Shown piece after piece: positions 1 through 11,483 of a stretch of DNA of 64,000 nucleotides (position 1 is the first letter of the stretch; each line of letters starts with the position of its first letter). The notes below the pieces were generated by a model. The model worked only from the letters and a program-made list of their open reading frames with translations. It had not been told where the DNA came from and made no database searches. The stretch is from Acephala macrosclerotiorum (Eukaryota > Ascomycota > Leotiomycetes > Helotiales > Mollisiaceae), in assembly GCA_014904845.1 (NCBI GenBank), contig MU119226.1, positions 248,001 to 312,000 of the forward strand, given 5' to 3'. Position numbers and translations under genes: made by a program.

Positions 1-1721
1 TACGGAAGAAGTTCAAGGGATTTGGCTTCTCCTTGGACGGAGTAGCGACATCCATGTTGCCATTGCCGTTCAAGGCGAAACCGTTGGCGGTAGTAGCGAG
101 CGAGGGCTTGATGCTGGTCAAGATAGCCAATTGGGCTGCTGAAGCAGGATCATCTGGCATGTCTGGATCGTAGGCATTATAGGAGCGCTCAATGTACTTG
201 CGGCGTCCAGCAAGCTTGTCACTGTTGTCGAAGATAGAAGGATCAAAGAAGCCCATAGGAGCCAGGATGACTTCATCATAGGTCTTGAATTGATACTTGC
301 AGGTAGGTTGATTTGGTGCTCGGAGGTGGAAGTCGTATAATTGAGTAGAGATCAACGCCTGGTCCATGGTACAGAAGTTGGTCTTCAACTCTTCAGCAAG
401 AAGGAAGTCGTACCGACGCTTCAAGTTGATGTCTTGATAGGGGAAGTGGTCGAATAACATCATCTTCATGAACGTCTCCGTGACATCGTAGCCACCGTAC
501 TTCAAGTTGATTCTCGAGTCCTCGATGCACATGCCATCCTCGACACAACAGATTGAGGTCTTCTGAGCACCGATATCGACGATACAGGCAGTGGAGTATC
601 CAGCACCATAAGTTGCCGCCAGACTCTCTTGGATGAAAGCTACCTGCTTGAACTCGAATTCCTTCATGCAGAGCTCCAAAATCTTCTCAACGTACTTCTT
701 GTCGTAGAGATCAGGAATGACGACAACACAGCTGTACTGGGGCCACTCTCCGCTGCGATTCAGTCCTAGTTCCTTTCGTAAAGCTGACTCGATGAAAGAC
801 TCAAGATCATTGAAGAGATGTGACGCACTCAGGTAGTCGTTCTCATGAAGCCAACCGTGTTGCATGGGCCAGTGCACCTTGTAGATAGGATTCGAGTCAT
901 CCGGAATTCGCAGAGCCTCCATACCTGTGAAATATGACGAGATATCCTTAGGATCATCCTTTGAGATATCGGTCCACTCGATCCGCATGGGATCATTATG
1001 CTCTGGGATCTTCTCGGGCTCAATGCGACGATTGTAGTTGACGACTAATTCCTTCGAGTTCGGCAGAACCTTGCGCTTATTCAACCTCATATCAACCTTC
1101 AGATCGTTCGACATCTTAGTAAACTTCTTCGCGAACTCCTCTCCAAATTGTTGTTCTGGTGCAACATCCAGCTTTTGACGCTTTGGTCTTGGTTCGACAT
1201 CTTCGGATTCATTGACTGGCCATTTCTCTGCGATTGCCATCGGAATGGTCTTGGGAAGGGCATCACTCGCAAAGCCAATCCTCAGATTTTGACTGCCGGG
1301 ATGAATGACAATGATCTTGGTGGGATCAAGGCCATCATTTATCAGAGACTCGTCCTCATCCAGCTCTCCCTCGGCACCCATGGCCAATGCTCTGTCCTTG
1401 TCCTTTGCATTTCGGATCATGCGATCTCGATTGGCTTCGTTTTGAAGGCGGAGGGTAAGGTGTTGGTCATCGCGCTTCATGTAATCACTGCAATAAAGAT
1501 ATTAGCATTGTAAAAAGGACTCAGAGGAGGACGGTGAGGAGCGCGGATCGATCCGGCGCCTCCAAACTATCAAAAGTGAACGAGAAGGAGGGCACCGACG
1601 TGTAGTAGTTCTTCTGATTGATCATGGGGATCTCTGGCCAGCTCGACTGCTTCATGCCATTGTCTGTTCGTTGAAGGCCTTCCTCGCGCAGGAGCGCCTT
1701 TCCAGACTTCTTGCCCACCAT
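1..1721 (-). CDS. arp8: Actin-related protein 8, INO80 chromatin-remodelling subunit (3' end cut by window)
   Basis: Arp8 is a nuclear actin-related subunit of the INO80 remodeler that binds nucleosomes and DNA. The N-terminus MVGKKSGKAL and the block NQKNYYT/DYMKRDD match fungal Arp8 as I know it, as do the actin-fold phosphate-binding segment ACIVDIGAQKTSICCV (minus strand near 600-545), YGGYDVTETFMKMML and the late motif EVILAPMGFF. One intron is inferred at 1488-1599. Its donor is GTCGGT, its branch is GCTAAT and its acceptor is TTGCAG; splicing joins NYYT to DYMKRDD in frame. I chose the ATG at 1721 because the conserved Arp8 start lies there. An in-frame ATG at 1814 would add 31 residues lacking obvious conservation. 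The reading frame stays open to base 1, so the C-terminus lies outside the window. Confidence 0.9.
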
Positions 1722-2448
1722 GTTGTCGGTTTCTTCGTCGCTGCCGCTACTGTCCAGGTTCCAGACTTTGCGCAAGCTGGTTCCAGCTCTATTTCCACCA
1801 CGGGGACGATGCACCAGACGACGAGAGCTTATTCTGCCTAGCGTCTTGTGGGCGGTGAGGTGATGTAAAAGCGGCGGTGAGGTAGATCGTGGTTATGAGA
1901 AATTTTTCAAAAGCGGCGAGTGGGAGCTAAGATAAGCGAGATAAATTTCACGTGATTATCACAGACATTCACTAGCATGTCTTGAGCAGGTTCAGATGTC
2001 CCAAACCATGGACGGACAAATTGATGGAATATCAGTATAATTTTGACAAAGCTATACGTACATTGACAATTATCGATGGCTTTCTGGAAAAGGGGGAGTT
2101 GACTGAATCACGTGGCTGACGCTAGACCTACACGCAGATTGAATTGTCCCTATCCAGGATATGACTTTTCAAGACCATATGTCTTGAGATTAGAAATGCT
2201 TGAAACTTTTCTTTATTACTTTCTAGATGTTAGTCCTCTTTATAGTTTAGCCTACCTCCTTGATAGCCTTTCCAAATGTCTGTGTTCGCAAATTGTAAGT
2301 GTTTCGATTCCATGCTTTTTCTAATATTCATGATCTTCGAATTTTGATATTCTTACCCCAAAGTATTTTCGATATTGCAAAAAGCAAGGGACATTTGTGA
2401 ATATTACTAGGACATCCGAAAGAAAGAAAGAAGCAATGTCACGATGCT
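1722..2448. other. Intergenic, ARP8 upstream region
   Basis: About 730 bases upstream of the ARP8 start. It holds the probable ARP8 promoter and 5' leader. Only short, low-quality open frames are present and no conserved protein segment was recognised. Confidence 0.6.
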
Positions 2449-3152
2449 TCATTGAAGGGCTATCAGCTCATGCAATCCCAAGTCCAGCTTCCCGAGCCGC
2501 GCAGCCTCAAAGGACGTCCATGTGAAGTACTCTCCGAACCACTCTCTCAAAGTCTCAGGAGACTTGGTACATCTCAAGCGCTTCGGTCCCGTCAAGTGAG
2601 CAAGAGCGTAAAACTCCCTGGGCGCAATTGTGATAAATTGTCGAACTTCCTGCAGCTGACGTTCCTCATGGCCGCGTTTCGTGCCTAGGAGATGTCAATC
2701 CGCGACTTATGTTCCGCATTGGAAAATTCCGATTGCGATGGCCGCAATGAGTTTCTGATCATTAGGGAGAACTGAGCGAGTCGATCCTGTCTAGATCGAC
2801 GAGTGTTGAATCGGTCATCGAAGGTTCCGAGTCGAGTTGTGAGGACTTCTGGACTTTTGGATGGGGGTTGGGATGCATACTATGATGCTAAGATACTAGA
2901 ATAGTGTGAAGCGATGAAGCTACTGCCAATACGATCTGGGCATGAGCTTGAGACGATTCCTTTCCAATGCAATTGCAGCTTCCTCCCTCTTGCCTTGTTT
3001 CTCAATAAGTCCTCAGACATTGCAGCCTCTCTGGCACTAGCCGAGTACATGGAGTATTGGTATTTTGTCGAACTCTGAACTCGTTCCCAAGGTATTGCAA
3101 TTGGTGATCGATTAAAATGGCGACAAGCAACAAGGCAGTAACAAAAAACCAC
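2449..3152 (-). pseudogene. Remnant of an unrecognised protein-coding gene
   Basis: Family not recognised. On the minus strand one frame runs from about 3152 through a TAG at 2882-2880 to a stop near 2690. A second frame then stays open to a TGA at 2449-2451 and has protein-like composition: it includes the segments QFITIAPREFYALAHL and WFGEYFTWTSFEAARLG and ends HELIALQ. A CTCCTAG acceptor at the frame change, preceded by a TTGAC-like branch, could mark an intron, but no good donor was found. The in-frame TAG and the frame change suggest a decayed gene. A true multi-exon gene or chance open frames remain possible. Confidence 0.3.
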
Positions 3153-5181
3153 TCAAAGTCAGCTAAGCCGCTTTATGTCGCCTAAAAAATTGATAAAAAA
3201 ATTCAAGTTCTCGCGCAAAGTGCAATTATAGCGCACGCAAATTACAACTTTTTAAAATTTTTAAAATTATAATCGTATCGTATTAATTATATATTAATTA
3301 TTAATTAATAAAAAACTTGATTTTATAGCGCGAGTAGTTATCGCAAAAAGTATGATTTAAGTGCTGTAAGAGGAGGCATATCGCTTATTAAAATGGCATA
3401 AGTGCCTGAAAACTTTGGGCTGCAGAGGGTTGTTTGTGTGGGTTGATGCCTTGTGGCTTGTCGCCATTCTAATCGTATCCTGCAACGACGGACCCCGCCT
3501 TACCCGCTGATCAGAGTGGAAAGATCGTTTCTGACTCCTCGTCTGAGCCGTCCCGAACCCGGGATTCGGAGCCGTGGTAGTGATTAGAGAGCCCTCGTCT
3601 GGGAGACTTGATAAGACTTTGCTGACCCGCCATGCAGCACAAAGGACTGGTGGCCCAGACTTCATGTCAAGTCAAAGCAGAGACCTTCGGTGAATAGAAG
3701 TTTCCGTCGCTCGGTTCGCCATCCCGACTCTCCACAGATTGCAACCGCTAGAAGATGTTGTAAACAGGCCTTTTGAGTCTTGGCAGCTTCTCGAACCAAG
3801 TGACGAACCTTTCGTATCTTATACGAAACTTTTGCCTCGACACGCGTTTCACTTGGTCTGAAGATCCCACGATCTTGCATAGAGATTACGAAACACAGAT
3901 CCGATCTCGTTTGAGTCAGCGAACTTTGCGCAAATCTGCATAACTCGATTAGGTAAAGAGTACGAGAACGTCGGGAAAGTTCGACGAATGTTAATGTCCG
4001 GCCCTTCGCGTAAAGGAGCCATATCCGGTGGAGGGGTAAAGGGCCAGAACCATGGAGCTGGATGCGTGTACTCGGATTTAAGTATCCGATCTTCAGCGGC
4101 TCCGAAAAAACTTCAGAGACAGACGTATCTGATTTGAGATAGCCTGATGAGACTTTAAGATTGCTGCAAGTGTTTAATGAAGCCTGAGCGCATTATATGT
4201 TTCGATGTCCAGCTTGGTGGGGCTTGCGATGCGATCCATTTGATGTCTTCGAGCCTCGGTACGGAAAATTGCCATTTACAGAACAACGAGAAATTGCTCT
4301 CAGAGAGTCAAAGTCGGTCTTCAAGCTAACTCCACCAATAGACCGAATAGAGCGCGTCATGCTGGTCAATCATATGCCGTTCGAGTCATCTGGCGAATAG
4401 ATGCCGTTTCCCGCGTATTTCGTATTAAATGCAGGCTTATGTCTGCGGTGTGAATCACTCGGAATGTAGCCAACGACTGTAACACTGCACAGCGCTGGTA
4501 TCGCCATGGGATGTCATAGTCGTAAATGCCCTTTGCTGAACGAGAGTCTATCAGATTTAAGTGTGAATAGGAGGAACGGGCCAAAAGTGGAGGCTTGCGT
4601 TTCCTCCTATCAGCGTAAGCGATGTTTTGTCGTCCCAAGTGTCGAATCGGAACCCTTGCGATAGTCAAACATGTAAGCCATATGCGGAGAAAAAACCTTC
4701 TAGAACCAGGTTTCGCGCTCGAAGTTTGCGGTAGTGGGCATCGCAAGTCGAGAGGAAACGCAATACGAATCCGAGGGGTCTCTAAATGAAGCTCGAGCTA
4801 ACGCTGCACGAACGGACTTTGATCATCCCGGTTGGACTTCATAACTTCTTTGACCGATAGATAACAATGGACGCCTTGCGGCGTAACCATGTTGCCTCTT
4901 ACCTCTTACCTCTTCACTTTTCGTACCTCGATGATTCACTTCTTCCCGGCCTACCGTCCGATTTCTTACTTTTTCTCTTCGCTCTATCTTCATCAAAGTT
5001 CTCTTGAGACCGCAATTTACATTTGTTGACCACCCTTGCCACAAGTCAACACACTACCTCAAGCGCATTCCTCAACCCACAACACCCGCCCGTCTCTCGA
5101 CATCTTTTCAAGATCTCTCCCCGAAATCGACGATCGCTCCCTCTCCCTCTTGTCCTCTGTTCAGTTTTCGAGCCGCCTAAG
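3153..5181. other. Intergenic with AT-rich pocket and pyrimidine-rich ABC-transporter leader
   Basis: No convincing gene. Bases about 3180-3360 are strongly AT-rich. Two overlapping minus-strand open frames between 3357 and 3880 resemble nothing I recognise. From about 4890 to 5181 the plus strand becomes pyrimidine-rich (CTCTTACCTCTTACC, TCTCCCCG, CCCTCTCCC), typical of a fungal core promoter and 5' leader for the ABC transporter that follows. Confidence 0.6.
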
Positions 5182-8100
5182 ATGGCTGGCGACCCCGAAA
5201 AGGCTGAGCATGGCTCGCCCCGAACCTCAAGCCGTGGCGATTCCACTGACGAACATGAATCTACAAGGAAAAATACCGTTGGAGACAAGGAAACACACAT
5301 CTCAACTCCCACCTCAGAACCTGCGAACCTCGCAAAGCTAGACTCGAGCGTTAAAGTACAAGTGAAGGATGAGGATGTTTACTCGCATCTCCCGCCTGCT
5401 GAGCAATTGATCCTCAGGAGACAGGTCGAAATACCCGATGTCAAGAGTGGATGGAAGACTTTGTACCGATACTCGACGACAAATGATATCCTAATAATGG
5501 TCGTCTCTGCCATATGTTCAATTGCTGCTGGAGCTGCCCTGCCACTAATGACGGTCGTTTTTGGTAACTTAGCAGGAGAGTTCAATTCGTATTTTGAAGG
5601 AACTACAAGCCATGCCTCCTTCGAACACACAATCACACACATGGTTCTTTATTTCATCTACATTGGCATTGCGGAATTCATCACGATATACATCTCGACA
5701 GTCGGATTTATATACACCGGGGAACACATCAGTGGGAAAATCAGAGGCCATTACTTGGAGGCTTGCATGAGGCAGAACATTGGTTTCTTCGACAAGCTGG
5801 GCTCTGGAGAAATTACTACTAGAATTACGGCAGACACAAACTTGGTTCAGGATGGTATTTCCGAGAAAGTGGGATTGTCCTTGAATGCTATCGCCGCCTT
5901 CGTTACGGCATTCGTCATTGGATTCATCAAATCATGGAAATTGACTTTGATCCTTTCGTCTACCGTTTTCGCTATTGTTGTGATCATGGGAAGCGGTTCT
6001 AGCTTCATTGTCAAGTACAGCAAGCAGTCTCTAGAATCGTATGCTCTTGGAGGAACAGTCGCTGAAGAGGTTATTTCTTCCATTCGAAACGCCACAGCCT
6101 TCGGTACCCAGGACAAATTGGCACGCCAATACGATGTCCATCTTGGAAACGCCGAGAAGTACGGATACAAGAACAAGTTCGTTTTGGCCATTATGCTTGG
6201 AGCGATGTTCTTGATCATTTATCTCAATTATGGCTTGGCCTTTTGGATGGGTAGCCGATTCTTGGTCAAGAACGAAATCGGCTTGTCTCAAATCCTCACC
6301 ATTTTGATGTCCATCATGATTGGTGCTTTCTCTCTTGGCAATGTGGCTCCCAATGTGCAGGCATTCACTACCGGAATTTCTGCCGCTGCCAAGATCTACA
6401 ACACCATAGATCGTGTTTCCCCATTGGATCCTACCTCGGAGGCTGGTGAGAAGCTCGACCATGTCGACGGAACTATCGAATTGCGAAACATCAAGCACAT
6501 CTATCCCTCCAGGCCTGAAGTCGTGGTGATGAATGATGTCAGCTTGGTCATTCCAGCCGGAAAGAAGACCGCGCTTGTTGGTGCATCAGGATCCGGAAAG
6601 AGTACAATTGTTGGACTCGTGGAACGCTTCTATGATCCAGTTGGCGGACAGGTTTTCCTGGACGGACATGATGTCAGCACTCTTAATCTTCGTTGGTTGC
6701 GTCAGCAAATCTCGCTGGTCAGCCAAGAGCCCACCTTGTTTGGAACCACGATCGTCAAGAATATCGAGCATGGCCTAATTGGAACAAAGTATGAGCATGA
6801 AAACGAGGAACGGAAGAAAGAGCTTGTTATTGAAGCTGCTAAGATGGCGAACGCCCACGACTTCATTTCAGCACTTCCCGAAGGGTATGAGACGAATGTT
6901 GGTGAACGTGGATTCTTACTGTCTGGAGGTCAAAAGCAACGTATTGCCATTGCTCGTGCCATGGTCAGCGATCCTAAGATTCTTCTCCTTGATGAAGCGA
7001 CATCTGCCTTAGACACGAAATCTGAAGGTGTCGTCCAAGCTGCTCTCGAGGTCGCTGCCGCAGGACGAACCACCATTTCTATCGCCCATCGTCTCTCTAC
7101 AATTAAAAATGCCGATAATATCGTTGTCATGACTGAAGGTCGAATTGTAGAGCAAGGAACACACGATGAGTTGCTGTCAAAGCAAGGTGCTTACTTCCAT
7201 TTGGTAGAGGCGCAGAAGATAGCCGAAACGAACGAATTGACCCCTGAAGAGCAGATCGCTGTTGATGCTATGGACGACAAGCTTGTTCGCCAGAAGTCCA
7301 ATAAGAGTGGTCAATATGAGGAGGATCCAGATGACAAGAACATTGCGAATAAGCTGAAACGGACTCAGTCAGAGAAATCACAGTCATCCCTCGCCCTACA
7401 GGGCCGAAATACTTCTGGAGAGCAGCAAGACTCACTCTGGACTCTAGTCAAGTTGATTGGTTCATTCAACAGGAAGGAAATCGGTCTCATGTTCGTCGGA
7501 TTGTTTTGGTCAATCATTTGTGGTGGGGGTAACCCTACGCAAGCAGTCTTCTTCGCCAAGGAAATCATTTCTCTGTCGTACCCTCTTAAAGATCCAACAA
7601 CTGGCGTTGAAATTCCTGGGGCTCGACATATGATTCGCCACGATGTCGACTTCTGGTCGCTGATGTATCTTATGCTGGCTCTCGTTCAGTTCATCGCATT
7701 CTGCAGCCAGGGCGCAGCTTTTGCTTACTGCTCTGAGAAGCTCATCCATCGCGTTCGAGACCGAGCTTTCCGAACAATGTTGAGACAGGACATTGAGTTC
7801 TTCGACAAGGAGGAAAACACTGCTGGAGCTTTGACTTCCTTCCTCAGCACAGAGACAACCCATGTCGCTGGTCTTTCTGGTGTTACCCTCGGCACGCTTC
7901 TCACGGTCACTACCACGCTTATAGCAGCCATCTGTGTCAGTACTGCCATTGCATGGAAGTTGGCCTTGGTCTGCATTGCTACGATTCCTGTTCTACTTGG
8001 GTGCGGTTTCTTCCGTTTCTGGATGTTGGCTCAGTATCAACAACGGGCAAAGAAGGCATACGAAACAAGCGCTAGTTTTGCTTGCGAAGCTACGAGTGCT

Positions 8101-9287
8101 ATCAGAACCGTCGCTTCATTGACCAGAGAGAATGATGTCCTCAAGATCTACATTGATTCTCTTAATGCACAGGCCAGAAAGAGTTTGGAATCCGTTTTGA
8201 AGTCTTCACTTCTCTATGCCGCCTCCCAATCACTCGTGTTCCTTTGCGTTGCCCTCGGCTTCTGGTATGGTGGTAACCGCATTGCGGATCACGAATACAC
8301 GATTTTCCAATTCTTCGTCTGTTTTTCGTCCATCATCTTTGGTGCTCAGTCCGCTGGTACTATCTTCTCATTCGCACGTAAGTTCTCCTTCTGATCCGAA
8401 CATCTTTCAGTCACTAACATTTTGCAGCGGACATGGGAAAAGCCAAACAAGCAGCACAGGAGCTGAAGATTCTCTTCGACCGCAAGCCAGCAATCGACTC
8501 CTGGTCAGAAGACGGAGCCAAGCTCGACGGCGTCGAAGGCCACATCGAATTCCGCGACGTCCACTTCCGCTACCCCACTCGCCCAGAACAACCCGTTCTC
8601 CGGGGTCTCAACCTCCACGTCTCCCCAGGCCAATACATCGCCCTAGTCGGGGCTTCCGGCTGCGGTAAATCCACCACCATCGCCCTCCTCGAACGTTTCT
8701 ACGACCCCCTCGTTGGCGGCATCTACGTAGACGGCAAAGAAATCTCCAGCCTCAACCTCAACGACTACCGTTCCTACATCGCTCTCGTCTCCCAAGAACC
8801 AACTCTCTACCAAGGGACGATCCGCGACAACGTCCTCCTAGGCGCTGATCGCACAGACGAGGTCCCAGACTCCGAAATCGAGTTCGCGTGTCGCGAAGCC
8901 AATATCTACGATTTCATCATGTCCCTCCCCGACGGATTCTCCACTGTCGTCGGATCAAAAGGGTCTATGTTATCAGGTGGTCAGAAACAACGTGTTGCTA
9001 TCGCTCGTGCTCTTCTTCGAGATCCTAAAATCTTGTTGCTAGACGAAGCTACTTCAGCGCTTGATTCGGAATCAGAGCATGTGGTTCAAGCAGCACTCGA
9101 TAAGGCGGCGAAGGGAAGGACGACGATTGCGGTGGCGCATAGGTTGAGTACGATTCAGAAGGCGGATATTATTTATGTCTTTGATCAGGGGGTTATCGTG
9201 GAGAGTGGAACTCATAATGAGTTAATGAATAAGGGGGGTAGATACTCTGAGTTGGTTAACTTGCAGAGTTTGGGGAAGCATAAGTAG
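5182..9287 (+). CDS. Full-size ABC multidrug transporter (ABCB/P-glycoprotein type)
   Basis: An ATP-driven membrane exporter of the MDR/Pgp class, with the layout (TMD-NBD)x2, deduced at 1,351 aa. NBD1 shows Walker A GASGSGKST (about residue 467), Q-loop VSQEP, signature LSGGQKQR (about 580), Walker B ILLLDEATSALD (about 600) and an H-loop in SIAHRLSTI. NBD2 repeats all of these: GASGCGKST (about 1140), LSGGQKQR (about 1246), ILLLDEATSALD and AVAHRLSTI. Both sites look catalytically complete. A single intron at 8378-8427 (GTAAGT, CACTAAC branch, TTTGCAG) joins SFA to PDMGKAK in frame. The start is the ATG of MAGDPEKAEH; the frame is open further 5' but the upstream stretch looks like leader. 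The substrate cannot be told from sequence. Homologs export azoles, leptomycin-like drugs or secondary metabolites. Confidence 0.95.
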
Positions 9288-10584
9288 ACCTTTTGACTCC
9301 CGAGGGGATGAATTTGTAGCATTTGCTTGTTCGACTTTTGATATTTGAGCATGGCGATGGCGTTTTTGGGTGGGAAATATGCATATGGCATAAGGAATGT
9401 TTTACAGTACGAGCTGTAGTGTGTGAGCTCGCATATTTGTTTTGTCTGATTATAATTAGGGATGATTGCAGGTTTGAGATAAGAGACGAGGATTCTTGAA
9501 GCGTTTGATGGATGGAGTTAAGTTAGAGCTAAGGCACGCAGGTGCATACTTCCTCGTCTATCAATGTACATATTACAGAAACCCCTTTCCCTTGATACTT
9601 GTTACTGTTGTGAGGCAGTGCAACGGGCTAGTTTGAAGGTCGGCAAAGCGTGAACAGTCAGTTTAGTGCTCCGGCAGACGGAGCCCTCTGTTGCAGCCTC
9701 GTCGGGGACATGAAGTCTCAGATGAAGGTGTTTTGCGGCTACAGCCTCGTCGAACTGGAGCGGGCACAAAGTTTCTCCGAGTAGGAAGCCCGTTCTCCGA
9801 GCATCAAGATGGACAGTGCCTTCTCATCCGATCTTTTGAGACGTAATGGATGTCTAGCTCTACCGGTGAAATCATAATCCTCTAGTGAGGTAGAATGAAC
9901 ATGACATGCTGGGATAATCAAGCCCATCTCTATTTTTGGATCTTTCTTGTCCTTAATGTTGTTAGCCCTGCGTCTCTTTGCTTTTGCTGTCACCCAAGAG
10001 TTTGTTGTGCTCTTGTTAGTTTTGACTTGTGTTGGCGGTTGCCATATGCTTGGGAAGATACCGGTTTCCAGCTTTTCAAGTTCAGGCTCTGCAAGAAAGA
10101 AATAGCAAGTGCTTCCCATGAAGTTGTACATTCGGCCCAGGGAGGGGGGGGAAAAAAAGATATATATTCACGTGACGAACGTTATTCAAATCTCTCTCAG
10201 GCCCCAAACCCGGGTATCAGTCCTTCAAATAACTTGATTTGGCCTGGCCGCAATGTAAGATTTGTTACAGACAGAGCTGATACAGCCACTGAAAGACGTT
10301 CCCAACAATGTAGCCAGCAATCCCAGAAATCTGATTGGCGAGAGCATAGCCGAGACGAGGTTTCCAATTTAATCGCTACATTAGACTGGGCGCTTTTCTG
10401 TTCTCACTGCGTCTCGCAGTCTTTCTTCAATGCGCTGCAGATCTCATTTGCAGTGCCTGATATAGATAGACGAACCTTGTGCGCGAGTTCTCAGGAACCA
10501 TCTCTTTCGTCCCATCTCCACATCGTGTCGTGTCGTGGCTTTTGAGCCCCATTTCACCATCAACCTATTCTCTCTCCTTGATTC
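9288..10584. other. Intergenic
   Basis: Probable 3' UTR of the ABC transporter, then promoter DNA for the next gene. The longest open frame (9895-10545, plus) has unlikely composition and no recognisable motif. A G/A homopolymer tract lies at about 10141-10158. Confidence 0.6.
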
Positions 10585-11483
10585 ATGATGAAGACTGTAG
10601 TTTTCGCCTTGCTTAGATTGAGCTCAAGTATCACGACTGTTTCTGCAGCAGTCAGATCATGCTACTATCCCGACGGAACAACATTGTCACAAGATACACC
10701 ATGTAATACCACAACAACCGGACACAGCGCCTGCTGCACAGCACCCTGTATGTCCTCCGGTCTCTGTTTCGATAATGGTCTTTTATCTCGAGGGAGTTAC
10801 GCTGATCAAACGTGGAAAGATCCTGCCTGTGCACCATATTGCGTTGATGGTAAATCCTTCACCTCCCCACTCTCTATGGTTGGTGAAAATGAAAGTAAGG
10901 GACTAGCGGAAATCCAGCTATCCCAACAGGAGGCCATCCAGTAATACCAAGGGAATGGACAGCTGGCGTCGATGTCGCGGAGATAGGATGGTGTTGCGAC
11001 TTCCCGATTGCGACTGGTTCTTGTGCTCAGGGAAGAGAGATCAAGATTGCGGCCAGGGCTGTACTTTCTAATTCCACGACAGCGGCTTCGGCTTTGAGCG
11101 CTACAGGAACGGCTTCAGGGACGGCGACGAATACGGCTACGTCGACTGCGGTTTGTAATGCAGCCGGGCAAAGCTCCGGGACGAACGCCGGGTGCCCAGC
11201 GAACCATGATGTAGCGATCGGTGTTAGAATTGGGGCACCACTAGAGATTGCGGTTGTTAGCTTGCTGTTGCTCTGGTTGAGGGAGAGGAGGGCGCGAAAG
11301 AAGGCGGTAGCAGAAGTTCTTGCATATACCCAAGCGCCGCAACTGTACCGAGAGACGAAACCTGCGATATATTCCGGGGTTCCTGACTCAAGAAGTCCAG
11401 CTTCAGAGTCAGGCGGGACACGGGATGGTAGAGGCGCGCCATCGGAACTGGGTGGGGGCCAGAGATATGGTGAGCTGCCTTGA
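10585..11483 (+). CDS. Cys-rich secreted/one-TM cell-surface protein
   Basis: Deduced at 276 aa from two exons (10585-10849, 10918-11483). A hydrophobic signal peptide (about 1-22, ending near TVSAA) is followed by a Cys-rich ectodomain with motifs CYYPDG, HSACC, SSGLCFDNG and WCCD. A Ser/Thr/Ala-rich stretch and a hydrophobic span (about IAVVSLLLLWL) followed by the basic stop-transfer RERRARKK come next, then a cytoplasmic tail. This layout is common in Pezizomycotina surface proteins that have the look of wall sensors, but no function is assigned. The intron acceptor at 10917 keeps CVD-AIPTGGHPVIPREW open; a later acceptor at 10962 would remove 15 residues and also stays in frame. The ATG at 10588 is an equally good start. 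Confidence 0.75.

Noticed and set aside
5023..5181. Upstream in-frame extension of the ABC transporter (53 extra residues)
   Set aside because: The stretch is pyrimidine-rich leader DNA, and a compact start MAGDPEKAEH fits the family better.
9895..10545. 216-codon open frame between the ABC transporter and the Cys-rich gene
   Set aside because: Odd composition, no motif, overlaps an equally long frame on the other strand; likely chance.
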